In this document: one piece after another, positions 45,568 to 56,275 of the stretch | Layout of the letters: every line of letters begins with the position of its first letter | Numbering within the stretch: the first letter of the stretch is position 1 | Assembly: GCF_004801285.1 (NCBI RefSeq) | Contig: NZ_SSNY01000005.1 | Coordinates: 248,001 to 312,000 of the forward strand | Length of the DNA: 64,000 nt | Direction of reading: 5' to 3' | From: Ollibium composti | GTDB taxonomy: Bacteria > Pseudomonadota > Alphaproteobacteria > Rhizobiales > Rhizobiaceae | Made by a program: the position numbers and the translations under genes | Notes under the pieces: generated by a model | Database searches by the model: none | What the model was told of the DNA's origin: nothing | What the model saw: the letters and a program-made list of their open reading frames with translations, nothing else

Positions 45568-46968
45568 TCATGCTTTGGCGAGCCGCTTCTTCCAGGCGCG
45601 GACCTGCTTTTTCACTTCCGCCGGCGCGGTGCCACCGAAGCTCTTGCGGCTGGCGACCGAGTTCTTCACCGCCAACACCGAAAAGACATCGGCGGTGATG
45701 CCAAGATGGATGGACCGCAGGTCCTCCAGCGACAGCTTCTCCAGCCCGGCCTTCTTGCTCTCGGCCAGCGCCACGGCGCGGCCGGTGACGTGATGCGCCT
45801 CGCGGAAGGGCAGGCCGAGTTCCCGCACAAGCCAGTCGGCGAGGTCGGTGGCGGTGGCGTAACCGGAGCCGGCGGCCTTCTTCATGGCGGCCTCGTTGAC
45901 GGTCAGGTCACGCACCATGCCGGTCATCGCCGCCAGCATCAGGTCGAGCGTCTCGGCGGTGTCGAAGACGGCTTCCTTGTCCTCCTGCATGTCCTTGGAA
46001 TAGGTCAGCGGCAGGCCCTTCATGACGGTGAGCAGGCCGATCAGGTGGCCGTTGACGCGGCCCGTCTTGGCGCGCACCAGTTCGGCGGCGTCCGGGTTCT
46101 TCTTCTGCGGCATGATGGAGGAGCCGGTCGAGAACTGATCCGACAGTCGCACGAAGCCGAACTGCGGCGTCGACCAGATGACGATCTCCTCGGCCAGCCG
46201 CGACAGGTGGGTGGCGCAGATGGCGGCGACGGAAAGGAACTCCAGCGCGAAATCGCGGTCGGAAACGCTGTCGAGCGAATTGCGGGTCGGCTCGCGGAAA
46301 CCCAGCGCCTTCGCCGTCCTGTGGCGGTCGATCGGAAAGCCGGTGCCGGCGAGCGCTGCGGCGCCCAGCGGGCTTTCGTCCATGCGCTCGATGGCGTCGC
46401 GCACGCGCGACAGGTCGCGCGCAAACATCTCGACATAGGCCATGCAATGGTGGCCGAACGTCACCGGCTGCGCGGTCTGGAGATGGGTGAAGCCCGGCAT
46501 GACGGTCGCGGCGTGTTCCTCGGCGCGGTCGAGGAAGGCGGCGATCAGGTCCTTGAGCGCTGCGGCGACGCGGTTGAATTCGTCCTTCACCCAGAGGCGG
46601 AAATCGACCGCCACCTGGTCGTTGCGGGAACGCGCCGTGTGCAGGCGGCCGGCCGCCGGGCCGATCAGTTCGGCGAGGCGGGCCTCGATGTTCATGTGGA
46701 TGTCTTCGAGCTTCTTCGAAAAGGCAAAGGTGCCGCCCTCGATTTCTTTCGCAATCGTGTTCAGCCCGTGAGCGATTTTTTCTTGATCGGCGGCCGAAAT
46801 GATGCCCGTTTGCGCCAGCATCTCGCTGTGGGCGAGCGAGCCGCGGATGTCCTGCGCGTAGAGCTTGCGGTCGAAGTCTATAGAAGCGTTGATCGCTTCC
46901 ATGATCGCGGCCGGACCCGAGGCAAAACGTCCGCCCCACATCTGGTTGCTGGCCTTATCGTCACCCAT
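45568..46968 (-). CDS. argH: Argininosuccinate lyase
   Basis: ArgH splits argininosuccinate into arginine and fumarate. The 466-residue protein of the fumarase/aspartase superfamily has the signature [14 protein letters not shown] near residue 280, with the flexible catalytic-serine loop, and the further blocks [14 protein letters not shown] and [15 protein letters not shown] with the catalytic His. I start at [15 protein letters not shown]; the frame upstream continues antisense to tlpA and is not coding. It is divergent from tlpA with a 45-base gap. Confidence 0.96.
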   Translation of the reverse strand: MGDDKASNQMWGGRFASGPAAIMEAINASIDFDRKLYAQDIRGSLAHSEMLAQTGIISAADQEKIAHGLNTIAKEIEGGTFAFSKKLEDIHMNIEARLAELIGPAAGRLHTARSRNDQVAVDFRLWVKDEFNRVAAALKDLIAAFLDRAEEHAATVMPGFTHLQTAQPVTFGHHCMAYVEMFARDLSRVRDAIERMDESPLGAAALAGTGFPIDRHRTAKALGFREPTRNSLDSVSDRDFALEFLSVAAICATHLSRLAEEIVIWSTPQFGFVRLSDQFSTGSSIMPQKKNPDAAELVRAKTGRVNGHLIGLLTVMKGLPLTYSKDMQEDKEAVFDTAETLDLMLAAMTGMVRDLTVNEAAMKKAAGSGYATATDLADWLVRELGLPFREAHHVTGRAVALAESKKAGLEKLSLEDLRSIHLGITADVFSVLAVKNSVASRKSFGGTAPAEVKKQVRAWKKRLAKA

Positions 46969-47013
46969 CGCTATAACCCGCTCGACCAAACCGTTTCGGA
47001 AGACATCAGGACC

Positions 47014-47694
47014 ATGGCAAACGGCAAAAACCTTCTCCCGGCCCCGCGCCTGGTGCTCGCCGCGCTGGTCGCCGGCGCGCTGGCCGGCGCGGTCGCGGTA
47101 TATGTCAGGGAGAGCGGGTCTGGCAACACGGCACCCGAAACGGTCGCCGCCGCTTCCGGCCCCGACGATGCCGCCTGCGCGGCCAAGGCCGACAGGGCGA
47201 AGACCGTGGCCGCCTCGGCCACCGGGGAGGTGGCGGCGCTGCTGCCGGCTGATCCGCCACAGTCGCTGAAGGACCTTTCCTTCGAGGGGCCGGACGGCAA
47301 GCCGATGACGCTGGCCGGTCACACAGGCAAGACGGTGCTGCTCAACCTGTGGGCGACATGGTGCGCGCCGTGCCGGGCCGAGATGCCGGCGCTCGACGCG
47401 CTGCAAAAGGAGATGGGCAGCGATCGCTTCGAGGTCGTCGCCGTCAACGTCGACACCGGCGACGACGCCAAGCCGAAGAAGTTCCTCGCCGACATCGGCA
47501 TCAAGACACTCGGCTATTATCGCGACGCCTCCATGGGGGTCTTCAACGACGTCAAGCAACGCGGACTGGCGCTTGGCCTGCCGGTCACCATGCTGGTGGA
47601 CGGTGAGGGCTGCCTCGTCGGCCATATGAACGGCCCCGCCGAATGGGCGAGCCCGGATGCTCGCAAACTCATCGAAGCCTCGCTCGAAAACTGA
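47014..47694 (+). CDS. tlpA: TlpA-family thiol:disulfide protein
   Basis: A 226-residue protein with an N-terminal membrane anchor (about 12-30), a variable Ala-rich linker and a thioredoxin domain. The redox motif is [13 protein letters not shown] (Cys117, Cys120). The periplasmic insert typical of TlpA/CcmG proteins is present ([16 protein letters not shown]). TlpA reduces apo-proteins for copper insertion in cytochrome oxidase; the divergent pairing with argH is common in Rhizobiales. Confidence 0.92.
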   Translation: MANGKNLLPAPRLVLAALVAGALAGAVAVYVRESGSGNTAPETVAAASGPDDAACAAKADRAKTVAASATGEVAALLPADPPQSLKDLSFEGPDGKPMTLAGHTGKTVLLNLWATWCAPCRAEMPALDALQKEMGSDRFEVVAVNVDTGDDAKPKKFLADIGIKTLGYYRDASMGVFNDVKQRGLALGLPVTMLVDGEGCLVGHMNGPAEWASPDARKLIEASLEN

Positions 47695-47843
47695 GCGGTC
47701 CTCTGCCGGCCGCTCAAACGAAACCGATCCGAACTTTGTGTGAAAGGTCACGCAGTCTTAACAGAACTATTGCGCACCTGTCACAATCCGCCGATACTTG
47801 CCGTCGCGAACACGTTTCGCCAATGACAGATCGGGAGAGAGAC

Positions 47844-49151
47844 ATGAAGTTTCACGGCTTTGCGGCCGCCGCCGCCACGTTGACCCTGTTTTCCACCACG
47901 ACGGCGTTTGCCGCGACGCAGATCACCTGGTGGCATGCCATGACGGGCGCCAATGCCGAGGTGGTCGACAAGATTTCCAAGGATTTCAACGCCAGCCAGA
48001 AAGACTACGAGATCGTCCCGGTCTTCAAGGGCACCTATCCGGAAGCGCTGAACGCCGGCATCGCTGCCTTCCGCGCCAAGCAGGCGCCCGACATCATCCA
48101 GGTCTTCGACGTCGGCACCGGCGTGATGATGGCTGCCGAAGGCGCGGTCAAGCCGGTGGCCGAGGTGCTGGAAGGCGCCGGCATGAAGTTCGACAAGAGC
48201 CAGTACCTGCCGGGCATCGTAGGCTATTATTCGAAGCCGGACGGCACGATGCTGTCCTTCCCCTACAACTCCTCCTCGCCGATCCTCTATTACAACAAGG
48301 ACATCTTCAAGAAGGCGGGTCTCGACGAGAACACGCCGCCCAAGACCTGGAACGAGGTCTGGGACATGGCCAAGAAGATCAAGACCAGCGGTGCGGCTGC
48401 CTGCGGCTACACCTCGACCTGGCTGACCTGGATCCATCTGGAGAACTTCGCCGCCTGGAACAACGTGCCGTGGGCGACCAATCAGAACGGCCTCGAAGGC
48501 GGTACGCCGGAACTGAAGATCAACGCGCCGATCTACGTCAATCATTTCCAGGCGCTCGCCGATCTCGCCAAGGACGGCACGTTCAAGTACGGCGGCCGCA
48601 CTTCGGAAGCCAAGCAGCTCTTCCTCGCCGGCGAATGCGGCATCATGACCGAATCGTCGGGCGGCCTCGGCGACATCGTCAAGTCGGGCATGAATTACGG
48701 CATCGGCCAGCTGCCTTACGACAGCGATGCCAAGGGCGCGCCGCAGAACACGACGCCTGGCGGCGCCAGCCTTTGGGTGTTCGGCGGCAAGACCGACGAG
48801 CAGTACAAGGGCATCGCCGCCTTCTTCACCTATCTCTCGCAGACGGACGTGCAGCAGTACCTGCATGAGAAGTCCGGCTATCTGCCGGTCACGCTGGCCG
48901 CCTACGAGGCGACCAAAAAGTCGGGTTTCTATGAGAAGAATCCCGGCCGCGAGACGCCGATCCTGCAGATGATGGGTAAGGAGCCGACCGAGAACTCGAA
49001 GGGCGTACGCCTGCCCAACCTGCCGCAGGTGCGCGACATCCAGAACGAGGAATTCGAGAACATGCTGGCCGGTAAGGAAACGGCCCAGCAAGCGCTCGAC
49101 AATGCCGTCGAGCGCGGCAACGCCGCGATCAAGGAAGCGACCGGGGGTTGA
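47844..49151 (+). CDS. ugpB: sn-Glycerol-3-phosphate ABC transporter, substrate-binding protein
   Basis: A 435-residue periplasmic protein with a signal peptide cleaved near residue 23 (AFAA). The fold is the family 1 solute-binding type: TWWHAMTGANAEVVDKI, GTYPEALNAGIAAF, and FPYNSSSPILYYNKDIFKKAGL are characteristic of UgpB. It binds glycerol-3-phosphate and related glycerophosphodiesters. The ATG has GGGAGAGAGAC directly upstream. The full ugpB-A-E-C order follows. Upstream, a single CTGTCAC (47778-47784) is all that resembles a Pho box, so phosphate control is not shown by the sequence. Confidence 0.93.
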   Translation: MKFHGFAAAAATLTLFSTTTAFAATQITWWHAMTGANAEVVDKISKDFNASQKDYEIVPVFKGTYPEALNAGIAAFRAKQAPDIIQVFDVGTGVMMAAEGAVKPVAEVLEGAGMKFDKSQYLPGIVGYYSKPDGTMLSFPYNSSSPILYYNKDIFKKAGLDENTPPKTWNEVWDMAKKIKTSGAAACGYTSTWLTWIHLENFAAWNNVPWATNQNGLEGGTPELKINAPIYVNHFQALADLAKDGTFKYGGRTSEAKQLFLAGECGIMTESSGGLGDIVKSGMNYGIGQLPYDSDAKGAPQNTTPGGASLWVFGGKTDEQYKGIAAFFTYLSQTDVQQYLHEKSGYLPVTLAAYEATKKSGFYEKNPGRETPILQMMGKEPTENSKGVRLPNLPQVRDIQNEEFENMLAGKETAQQALDNAVERGNAAIKEATGG

Positions 49152-49167
49152 GCGGCGCCGGCGATTT

Positions 49168-49320
49168 CTCCCCCCTCGAGGGGGAGATGGCCGCTGAGCG
49201 GCCAGAGGGGGTCATTGTGGACGTGTGCCAGCGCTTTTGGGGCGAGGCCCTAGAGGCGATGCCTTTCGCGGCGCCCCCCTCCGCCCGCTTCGCGTGCACC
49301 TCCCCCTCGAGGGGGGAGGA
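49168..49320. repeat. Palindromic element inside the ugp operon, carrying the ugpA ribosome-binding site
   Basis: The end arms CTCCCCCCTCGAGGGGGAG and CTCCCCCTCGAGGGGGGAG are perfect 19-base inverted repeats, each also nearly self-complementary. An internal palindrome GGCCGCT-G-AGCGGCC lies at 49189-49203. The last bases, GGGGGGAGGA, are the only plausible Shine-Dalgarno sequence for ugpA, six bases before its ATG. From general knowledge this family of repeats is dispersed in Mesorhizobium. It can stabilise the ugpB mRNA end and reduce ugpA expression. Confidence 0.85.
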
Positions 49321-49326
49321 TCGCAC

Positions 49327-50211
49327 ATGACCCCCCGCGTCGTTTTCCCGAACAAGGTCCTGCCCTATCTCTTGGTGGCGCCGCAGCTCGCTATCACGCT
49401 GATCTTCTTCTACTGGCCGGCGGGGCAGGCGCTCTACCAGTCGATGCTGAAGGAAGACCCGTTCGGGCTGAAATCGAAATTCGTCTGGTTCGACAATTTC
49501 GCCAAGGTCCTGTCACAGCCGGCCTACGTCAATTCCATCAAGGTGACGGTGGTCTTCTCGGTTGCCACCGCCGCCGTTGCCATGGGCGTGGCGCTGCTGC
49601 TGGCCGTCATGGCCGAGAAGGTGGTGCGCAGCAAAGGTTTCTATCGCACGCTGATGATCTGGCCCTATGCGGTCGCGCCGGCCATCGCCGGCATGCTGTT
49701 TCTGTTCATGTTCAACCCGTCCATCGGCTCCGTCGCTGTGCTTTTGAGGCGGCTGGGGTTGCATTGGGACCCTGTTCTCGACGGTACCGACGCAATGATC
49801 CTGCTGGTGGTGGCGGCGTCGTGGAAGCAGATCAGCTACAATTTCCTGTTCTTCGTCGCCGGCCTGCAGGCGATCCCGAAATCGCTGATCGAAGCGGCGG
49901 CCATCGATGGCGCGGGCGAGACCAAGCGGTTCTGGACGATCGTCTTCCCGCTGCTTGCGCCGACCACTTTCTTCCTTTTGGTCATCAACACGACCTATGC
50001 CTTCTTCGACACGTTCGGCATCGTCCATGCGGTCACCGGCGGCGGGCCGGGCAAGGCCACCGAAACGCTGGTCTACAAGGTCTACAATGACGGCTTCGTC
50101 AATCTCCTGCTCGGCTCCTCGGCGGCTCAGTCCGTCATTCTGATGGTCATCGTCATCGCGCTTACCGCCATCCAGTTCCGCTACGTGGAAAGGAAGGTGC
50201 ACTATGGCTGA
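49327..50211 (+). CDS. ugpA: sn-Glycerol-3-phosphate ABC transporter permease UgpA
   Basis: A 294-residue permease with about six spans. The segment [31 protein letters not shown] holds the EAA loop that couples to the ATPase. The N-terminus [29 protein letters not shown] is characteristic of UgpA. I start at the ATG after GGGGGGAGGATCGCAC, because upstream codons in frame are the repeat element. It overlaps ugpE by 8 bases. Confidence 0.93.
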   Translation: MTPRVVFPNKVLPYLLVAPQLAITLIFFYWPAGQALYQSMLKEDPFGLKSKFVWFDNFAKVLSQPAYVNSIKVTVVFSVATAAVAMGVALLLAVMAEKVVRSKGFYRTLMIWPYAVAPAIAGMLFLFMFNPSIGSVAVLLRRLGLHWDPVLDGTDAMILLVVAASWKQISYNFLFFVAGLQAIPKSLIEAAAIDGAGETKRFWTIVFPLLAPTTFFLLVINTTYAFFDTFGIVHAVTGGGPGKATETLVYKVYNDGFVNLLLGSSAAQSVILMVIVIALTAIQFRYVERKVHYG

Positions 50212-51094
50212 CCGGAAAGCGCCCGCCAGCGGGCACGACAAGCTGATGATCGGCCAGTCGGCGACCGGCATCTACATCGCCCACGCCGTACTGATCCTCG
50301 GCATCCTCGTCGTCGCCTTCCCGATCTACTATACCTTCGTAGCCTCGACCCACACGCTGCAGACGATCCTGCGCCCGCCGCTGCCGCTGCTGCCGGGCGG
50401 TAAGTTCTTCGCCAACTATACGGAAGCCCTGTTCGGCGGCGTGGGGCGCATCGGCGGCGTTGGCGTCGGCACGCTCCTGTTCAACACCACGGTGATGGCG
50501 CTGGGCATTGCCATCGGCAAGATCGCCATCTCGATCCTGTCGGCCTACGCCATCGTCTTCTTCCGCTTTCCGCTGAGGATGACGTTCTTCTGGCTGATCT
50601 TCATCACGCTGATGCTGCCGGTCGAGGTGCGCATCCTGCCGACCTACAAGGTGATGGTCGATTTCGGCCTGATCGATACCTATGCCGGGCTGATCCTGCC
50701 GCTGATCGCCTCGGCGACGGCGACGCTTCTGTTCCGACAGTTCTTCATGACCATTCCGGGCGAACTGGTGGAGGCCGCGCGCGTCGACGGCGCCGGGCCG
50801 TGGCGCTTCTTCTTCGATATCCTGCTGCCGCTGTCGCGCACCAACATCGCGGCCTTGTTCGTCATCCTCTTCATCTACGGCTGGACGCAGTACCTGTGGC
50901 CGCTGCTGGTGACGAACCGCAACGACATGAACACCATCGTCATTGCGCTCAAGAAAATGGTGTCGTTCGCCGACGCCGACACGCAATGGCACCTCGTCAT
51001 GGTCACCGCCATGTTCGCCATCGTGCCGCCCATCCTGGTGGTGGTGCTGATGCAGCGCTGGTTCGTGCGCGGCCTGGTGGAATCGGAGAAATAG
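50204..51094 (+). CDS. ugpE: sn-Glycerol-3-phosphate ABC transporter permease UgpE
   Basis: A 296-residue permease with about six spans and the EAA motif in [29 protein letters not shown]. The segments [26 protein letters not shown] and [27 protein letters not shown] are typical of UgpE. It overlaps ugpA and ends 5 bases before ugpC, so translation of the three genes is coupled. Confidence 0.93.
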   Translation: MADRKAPASGHDKLMIGQSATGIYIAHAVLILGILVVAFPIYYTFVASTHTLQTILRPPLPLLPGGKFFANYTEALFGGVGRIGGVGVGTLLFNTTVMALGIAIGKIAISILSAYAIVFFRFPLRMTFFWLIFITLMLPVEVRILPTYKVMVDFGLIDTYAGLILPLIASATATLLFRQFFMTIPGELVEAARVDGAGPWRFFFDILLPLSRTNIAALFVILFIYGWTQYLWPLLVTNRNDMNTIVIALKKMVSFADADTQWHLVMVTAMFAIVPPILVVVLMQRWFVRGLVESEK

Positions 51095-51099
51095 CGTTT

Positions 51100-52155
51100 A
51101 TGGCGACAGTCGACCTCAAGGACGTGAAGAAGGTCTATGCCGGCGGCGTCGAGGCGGTGAAGGGCGTTTCCATCGCCATTCCCGACAAGGCGCTGTGCGT
51201 GCTGGTCGGCCCGTCCGGTTGCGGCAAGTCCACGCTGCTCAGGATGATCGCAGGGCTGGAGGCGATCTCGTCGGGCACCTGCTCGATCGACGGCAGGAAA
51301 GTCAACGAGATCGGCCCGACCGAGCGCGATATCGCCATGGTGTTCCAGAACTATGCGCTCTACCCGCATATGAAGGTCTACGACAACATGGCCTATGGCC
51401 TACGCAACCGCGGCACGCCGAAGGACGAGATCGACCGGCGGGTGAAGGAGGTGGCGGAGACGCTGGAGTTGTCGCACCTGCTCGACCGGCGGCCGCGCGA
51501 ATTGTCCGGCGGCCAGCGCCAGCGTGTCGCCATGGGCCGGGCCATCGTGCGCAGCCCGAAAGTCTTCCTGTTTGACGAGCCACTGTCCAATCTCGATGCC
51601 AAGCTGCGCGGCCAGATGCGGGTCGAGATCAAGAACCTGCAGCGCTCGCTCGGCGTCACCTCCGTCTACGTCACCCATGACCAGCTGGAGGCGATGACGC
51701 TGGCCGACATGCTGGTGGTGATGAATGCCGGGCTGGTCGAGCAGATCGGCGCGCCGCTCGATGTCTACGAGAAGCCGGCCTCGACCTTTGTCGCCTCCTT
51801 CATCGGCGCGCCGCCGATGAATCTGCTGCCCCTGATCGGCGACGGGACGTCATTCGCCGACGGCAGCGCGACCGGGCTTGCCACGCCGGCCAAGGCCGTA
51901 ACAATCGGCTTCCGGCCGGAGGATGCCGACGTCGCGGCAAACGGCGAGGTGCCGGCCGGCTCGGTGACGCTACCGGCGACCGTGCAAGCGGTCGAGCCGG
52001 TGGGTGCCGAAAGTTTTCTCCATTGCGCCGCCGCCGGCGGAAGTATCGTCGTGCGTGTCGCCGGTCGCGCGACCGCTCAGCCCGGCGACAACTTGCGGGT
52101 CGTGGCTACGGCTGAAAGCCTGCACTGGTTCGATCAGGCCGGCAAACGGATCTGA
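51100..52155 (+). CDS. ugpC: sn-Glycerol-3-phosphate ABC transporter ATPase UgpC
   Basis: A 351-residue ATPase of the MalK type. Walker A is [11 protein letters not shown], signature [14 protein letters not shown], Walker [13 protein letters not shown] and switch His [10 protein letters not shown]. The C-terminal TOBE/MOP region (about 235-351, including [11 protein letters not shown]) can carry regulatory contacts with GlpQ-type or PII proteins in E. coli. It is the last gene of ugpBAEC. The stop codon is followed 7 bases later by a large inverted repeat. Confidence 0.94.
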   Translation: MATVDLKDVKKVYAGGVEAVKGVSIAIPDKALCVLVGPSGCGKSTLLRMIAGLEAISSGTCSIDGRKVNEIGPTERDIAMVFQNYALYPHMKVYDNMAYGLRNRGTPKDEIDRRVKEVAETLELSHLLDRRPRELSGGQRQRVAMGRAIVRSPKVFLFDEPLSNLDAKLRGQMRVEIKNLQRSLGVTSVYVTHDQLEAMTLADMLVVMNAGLVEQIGAPLDVYEKPASTFVASFIGAPPMNLLPLIGDGTSFADGSATGLATPAKAVTIGFRPEDADVAANGEVPAGSVTLPATVQAVEPVGAESFLHCAAAGGSIVVRVAGRATAQPGDNLRVVATAESLHWFDQAGKRI

Positions 52156-52161
52156 TCTGTC

Positions 52162-52317
52162 GTGCGTCCTTCGAGGCTCGCTTCGCTCGCACCTCAGGAT
52201 GAGGGTCCATAGCGCGAGCCGAAATCATCACAACAACCGATTACGCCTTCAGCCAGTTGCCGGGCGCGGACCTCCCTCATCCTGAGGTGCGAGCGAAGCG
52301 AGCCTCGAAGGACGCAC
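52162..52317. repeat. 44-base perfect inverted repeat between ugpC and fbpC
   Basis: The left arm (52162-52205, starting GTGCGTCCTTCGAGG) and the right arm (52274-52317, ending GAAGGACGCAC) are identical in reverse complement over all 44 bases, with a 68-base spacer. Each arm also contains GAGGCTCGCTTCGCTCGC, able to fold by itself. This is a known type of dispersed repeat in Rhizobiales and Bradyrhizobiaceae. It fills the space between convergent ugpC and fbpC and should end both transcripts. Confidence 0.9.
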
Positions 52318-52320
52318 CAG

Positions 52321-53403
52321 TCACTCCAGCACATGCGCGGTGCCGGTGACGCTGACGCGCACCACTTCGCCGACGGCGGGTGCTTCGATGCCTGGCTTCT
52401 TCAAGATGAGGGGCGTCGAGCCGATGGCCGCGGCGTCGGGCGGATCGGGATTGTTGAGCAGCCTGACCGCCACCGTGCAGACGGCGCCGGCGAACTCCAT
52501 CTCCGTCACTTCCGCGAACAGCATGTCGGGCGTCCCGGACATGCCTTCGCTCGAAGTGCGCTTCAACAGCACCTGTTCGGGCCTCAGCATGATGCGCGCC
52601 ACGTCGCGCCGGTCGGCGCTGTCGACGGCGATGCGGCCGAGCGAGCATTGCGCGAAGCCACCGGCGATACGCGCCGGAATGACGATGGCGTCGCCGAGGA
52701 ATTCGGCGACCATGCGGTTCTTCGGCCTGAGGTAAAGGTCGCGCGGCGTGCCGACCTGCGAAAAGGCGCCCTCGCGCATCACCGCCACCTGGTCGGCGAA
52801 GGACAGTGCCTCGGCCTGGTCGTGGGTGACCAGGATGGTGGTGATGCCGGCATTTTCGAGCAGTTCGGCCACCGCCTTGCGCATGGAGGAGCGCAGGCCG
52901 GTGTCGAGCGCCGAGAAGGGTTCGTCCAGCAGCATCAGCCGGGGCTTGCAGGCCATGGCGCGGGCCAACGCCACGCGCTGCTGCTGACCGCCGGACAGCT
53001 CGTGCGGCCGTCGCTTCAGGATCGCCTTGTCGAGCCCGACGATGTAGGCGAGCTCGGCGACGCGCTCGGCGCGGCCTGCCTCGCCGCGCGCCATGCCGAA
53101 GCCGATGTTGTCGGCGATGGAAAGATGCGGGAACAGCGCGCCGTCCTGCGCGACGAGGCCGATGCCGCGCTTGTGCGCCGGCACGAAGGCGGCGCCGTCG
53201 GCCATGGTTTGCCCATCCAGCACGATGCGCCCGCTGTCGGGCGCCTCGAAGCCGGCGATCAGGCGCAGAAGCGTGGTCTTGCCGCAGCCTGACGGGCCGA
53301 CGATCGCCGTGCGGGTGCCGGCCTCGACGGCGAGGTCGATGCCGGCCAGCGCCCTGACCGGCCCGTAGCTCCTGGTCAATGCCGTAAGGTCGAGGAAGCT
53401 CAT
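52321..53403 (-). CDS. fbpC: Ferric iron ABC transporter ATPase
   Basis: A 360-residue ATPase of the FbpC/PotA branch. Walker [13 protein letters not shown]-loop [14 protein letters not shown], signature [14 protein letters not shown], Walker [13 protein letters not shown] and switch His [10 protein letters not shown] are all present. A C-terminal TOBE-like domain (about 245-360) matches ferric importers. It starts within the fbpB stop (ATGA overlap), completing an fbpABC operon. Iron as the substrate is inferred from the binding protein and the upstream operator. Confidence 0.88.
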   Translation of the reverse strand: MSFLDLTALTRSYGPVRALAGIDLAVEAGTRTAIVGPSGCGKTTLLRLIAGFEAPDSGRIVLDGQTMADGAAFVPAHKRGIGLVAQDGALFPHLSIADNIGFGMARGEAGRAERVAELAYIVGLDKAILKRRPHELSGGQQQRVALARAMACKPRLMLLDEPFSALDTGLRSSMRKAVAELLENAGITTILVTHDQAEALSFADQVAVMREGAFSQVGTPRDLYLRPKNRMVAEFLGDAIVIPARIAGGFAQCSLGRIAVDSADRRDVARIMLRPEQVLLKRTSSEGMSGTPDMLFAEVTEMEFAGAVCTVAVRLLNNPDPPDAAAIGSTPLILKKPGIEAPAVGEVVRVSVTGTAHVLE

Positions 53404-54974
53404 CGTCCGGCCATCCGCTTCGATTGCGCATAGAGCAGGAAAGTCAGTGGCAGCGAAAGCACCACCATGATCGCGGCATAGGGCGCTGCGGCCGCATAGT
53501 CGATCTCGCCGCTATAGGCCCAGAAGGCCAGTGCCAGCGTGCGCGTGCCGTTGGGCGCGAGCATCTGGGTGGCGGTCAGTTCGTTGGTGATGCCGAGCGC
53601 GGCCAGCGCCATGCCGGCGGCCGCCCCCGGCGCCGAAAGGCGGATCGTCGTCGCCCACAGGGCCCTCATCGGCGGACGGCCGAGGCCCGCGGCGGCGCGT
53701 TCCAGCTCGATCGGCGCCTGCGCGATCGAGGCGCGCAGCGAGATGATGGCGCGCGGCAGGAACATCAGCGCATAGGCGATCAGGATCGTCACCAGCGTCT
53801 GGTAGAGCGGCAGCATGACGGTGACGGTGATCGTCACCAGTGCCAGCGCCACAACCACGCCGGGCAGTGCACCGACCGTGTAGTTCAATCCCTCCAGCAC
53901 GCGCTGCAGCTTGCCGGGGGCACGGATCGACAGCCAGGCGATGGGGATGCCGGCGACGGTGGCGAGCAGGCCGCCGGCGAGCGCCAGGAACAGCGTCTGG
54001 CCGAGCGCCAAGCCTATCTCGTCGAGACGCCACACGGCAACGCCGCCGGCGGTCAGCCAGCGGGCGATGACGACGAGCGGCACGCCAAGGGACAGGAGCG
54101 CGACCAGAAGGGGCAAAGCGAGGGCCGGCAGCGTCAGGCGGCCAAGGCGGCTTGGCGGGCGCAGGCGTGCCGCGCCAGAGCCGACGCGGGCATAGCGCTC
54201 CTCGCCGCGCACCAGCATCTCGAAGGCGAGCAGCGCCAGGCAGCAGGCAACCAGCACGCCGGCCAGCATGGTGGCGGCGGGGCCATTGAAGGTCGACTGG
54301 AACTGGTCGACGATCGCGGTGGTGAAAGTGTCGAAGCGGACGAAGACGAACAGGCCGTATTCCGCCAGAAGGTGCAGGCCGACCAGCAATGAGCCGCCGC
54401 ATATGGCAAGCCGCAGTTGTGGCAGCACCACGCGCAGGAAGACGCGCGCGGGGCCGAGTCCAAGCGAGGCGGCGGCGTCCTCCAGCGCCGGATCGAGACG
54501 CCGCAGGCTTGCCGCCACCGGCAGGTAGAGGAAGGGGAAATAGGCGATCACGGAGATCAGCACGCCGGCCGGCAGGCCATGGAAGCCGGGCAGCATCGTC
54601 ACCCAGGCATAGCTGTGGACGAAGGCCGGGATGGCCAGCGGCGCCACCGCCAGCAGCGACCACAGGCGGGCGCCGGGCAGGTCGGTGCGTTCGGTCAACC
54701 AAGCGAGCGCGATCGACAGGACGGCACAGACAGGCACCGTCAGCAGCACCAGCAGGGCGGTGTTGACGAGCAATTCGCCGACGCGCGGGCGCACCACAAG
54801 AGCCCAGGTGGTCGCCCAGCCGGTCTGGATGGCGATCCAGATGATGAAGGTCAGAGGCACGAGCGCCAGCGCCGACACCAAGACCGCGGCCGCGGTGATC
54901 CAGGGCAGCGGGCGGCGGGCGCGCGGCGGTGAGGCGGCGAAACCCGTCGTCATGGAATCCGCCTGCGCCGCCAT
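53400..54974 (-). CDS. fbpB: Ferric iron ABC transporter permease (two-domain)
   Basis: A 524-residue permease with about 12 spans formed by two fused BPD_transp_1 domains, the usual form of FbpB/HitB/CysU-like ferric permeases. Each half has an EAA-type loop ([27 protein letters not shown] and [26 protein letters not shown]). The start may be the ATG of MAAQADSM or of MTTGFAAS seven codons later, where AGGCGGA is present upstream. Three stable hairpins separate it from fbpA. Confidence 0.88.
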   Translation of the reverse strand: MAAQADSMTTGFAASPPRARRPLPWITAAAVLVSALALVPLTFIIWIAIQTGWATTWALVVRPRVGELLVNTALLVLLTVPVCAVLSIALAWLTERTDLPGARLWSLLAVAPLAIPAFVHSYAWVTMLPGFHGLPAGVLISVIAYFPFLYLPVAASLRRLDPALEDAAASLGLGPARVFLRVVLPQLRLAICGGSLLVGLHLLAEYGLFVFVRFDTFTTAIVDQFQSTFNGPAATMLAGVLVACCLALLAFEMLVRGEERYARVGSGAARLRPPSRLGRLTLPALALPLLVALLSLGVPLVVIARWLTAGGVAVWRLDEIGLALGQTLFLALAGGLLATVAGIPIAWLSIRAPGKLQRVLEGLNYTVGALPGVVVALALVTITVTVMLPLYQTLVTILIAYALMFLPRAIISLRASIAQAPIELERAAAGLGRPPMRALWATTIRLSAPGAAAGMALAALGITNELTATQMLAPNGTRTLALAFWAYSGEIDYAAAAPYAAIMVVLSLPLTFLLYAQSKRMAGR

Positions 54975-55075
54975 CAGGTCAGACCGTCCGCGCAGGCAGC
55001 ACTGCCATGGCGGCGTGAGCGCGGACGACCCGGCCGGATATGCGGCGAATGCTCATCTGTTTCTCGGTTGGCTAT

Positions 55076-55199
55076 CCCGGCGGATATCCGCCGGGAGTGG
55101 CTGGATCGTTTCGGAATGCCACGGAAGCGCCGAAACGATCGTTTTCCTTGTCTTGATGCAGGTCCGGATGAAAACCGCTTCGTGTTTTCCCGGACCTGC
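55076..55199. repeat. Three successive hairpins between fbpA and fbpB
   Basis: Hairpin 1 is a perfect 20-base palindrome CCCGGCGGATATCCGCCGGG (55076-55095). Hairpin 2 has arms GATCGTTTCGG and CCGAAACGATC (55104-55140). Hairpin 3 has arms GCAGGTCCGG and CCGGACCTGC (55158-55199) with an inner GAAAAC/GTTTTC stem. The place, just after a binding-protein gene and before its permease, suggests mRNA 3'-end protection of fbpA and partial termination that keeps permease levels low. Confidence 0.85.
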
Positions 55200-55230
55200 C
55201 TTTGCGCTGCCCTTTTAGGCGGAACGCCGG

Positions 55231-56235
55231 CTAAAGCAAGCCGGCCGCCGTCATCAGGTCTGTGACCTTCTTGGCGTTGAGCATGGAGGGTTCGACCTTG
55301 GGGGCGTCGAGATCGGCCAGCGGAACGAGCTTGGGATTGGATTCGGCGCCGACGCCGACGGCGTATTCATAGGAAGTGCCGTTCTTCAGGATGTCCTGGC
55401 CGCCCTTGCCGGCAACCCATTTCAGGAATGCCTGGGCTTCCTTCGGATGCTTGCTCGAAGCCAGTACGCCGCCGCCGGAGAGCGAAACGAAAGCGCCGGG
55501 GTCCTGGTTCTTGAAGTAGTGCAGGGCGACGTTCTTGCTGTTCTCGCCGGTCTTGGCCTGATCGCCGAACCAGTAATAATGATAGATGACGCCGCCATCG
55601 ATCTCACCGGCGTTGACGGCCTTCATCACCGTGCCGTTGCCGCGATAGGCGGTGAAGTTTTCCTTCATGCCCTTCAGCCAGTCGGCGGTCGCCTGCTCGC
55701 CCTTGAGTTCGAGCACGGCGGAGACGATGGCCTGGAAGTCGGCGCCCGAGGGAGAGGCGGCCCAGCGGCCCTTCCAGCTCGGGTCGGCCAGATCCATCAG
55801 CGACTTCGGCAGCTGGTCTTCCTTGAGCTTGTCCTTGTTGTAGGCGAACACCGTGCTGCGCGCGGCGATGCCGATCCACTTGCCGCTGGCCGGGCGATAG
55901 TTCTCCGGCACCAGCGCCAGCGTGTCGGCGTCGACCGGGGCAAACAGGCCGGCATTTTCGACCAGCACCATGGACGGCGAGTTCTCCGTCAGGAAGACGT
56001 CGGCGGGCGAGGCGGCGCCCTCGGCGACGATCTGGTTGGAGAATTCGCTGTCGCCGCCGTTGCGCAGCGTCACCTTGATGCCGGTTTCCTTGGTGAAGCC
56101 TTCGGCCCATTCCTTGGTGAGGCTTTCGTGCTGGGCGTTGTAGACGACGATGCCTTCGTCGTCGGCATTCGCCGGCGCAGTGAGCAGGACTGCGGCGAGC
56201 ACGGCTCCGCAGAAGGGGGAAAGGATCGATCTCAT
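55231..56235 (-). CDS. fbpA: Ferric iron-binding periplasmic protein
   Basis: A 334-residue solute-binding protein; a signal peptide is cleaved near residue 24 (PANA). The mature protein starts DDEGIVVYNAQHESLTKEWAEGF, and GGVIYHYYWFGDQ contains the adjacent tyrosines that bind Fe3+ in FbpA/FutA proteins. The ATG has AAGGAGACC upstream. It is the first gene of fbpABC. The promoter and a RirA-like operator lie 40-70 bases upstream, so iron repression is expected. Confidence 0.9.
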   Translation of the reverse strand: MRSILSPFCGAVLAAVLLTAPANADDEGIVVYNAQHESLTKEWAEGFTKETGIKVTLRNGGDSEFSNQIVAEGAASPADVFLTENSPSMVLVENAGLFAPVDADTLALVPENYRPASGKWIGIAARSTVFAYNKDKLKEDQLPKSLMDLADPSWKGRWAASPSGADFQAIVSAVLELKGEQATADWLKGMKENFTAYRGNGTVMKAVNAGEIDGGVIYHYYWFGDQAKTGENSKNVALHYFKNQDPGAFVSLSGGGVLASSKHPKEAQAFLKWVAGKGGQDILKNGTSYEYAVGVGAESNPKLVPLADLDAPKVEPSMLNAKKVTDLMTAAGLL

Positions 56236-56275
56236 CAAGGTCTCCTTGGCACGCCGACGTTGGCGTGGCGGCACC

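Noticed and set aside
47739-47755. A CRP-like site TGTGAAAGGTCACG upstream of ugpB.
   Set aside because: The TGTGA and TCAC halves are separated by four bases, while the CRP site needs six.
47751-47800. A Pho box upstream of ugpB.
   Set aside because: Only one CTGTCAC half (47778-47784) is present; the half-site expected 11 bases upstream matches in four of seven positions. It is too weak to call.
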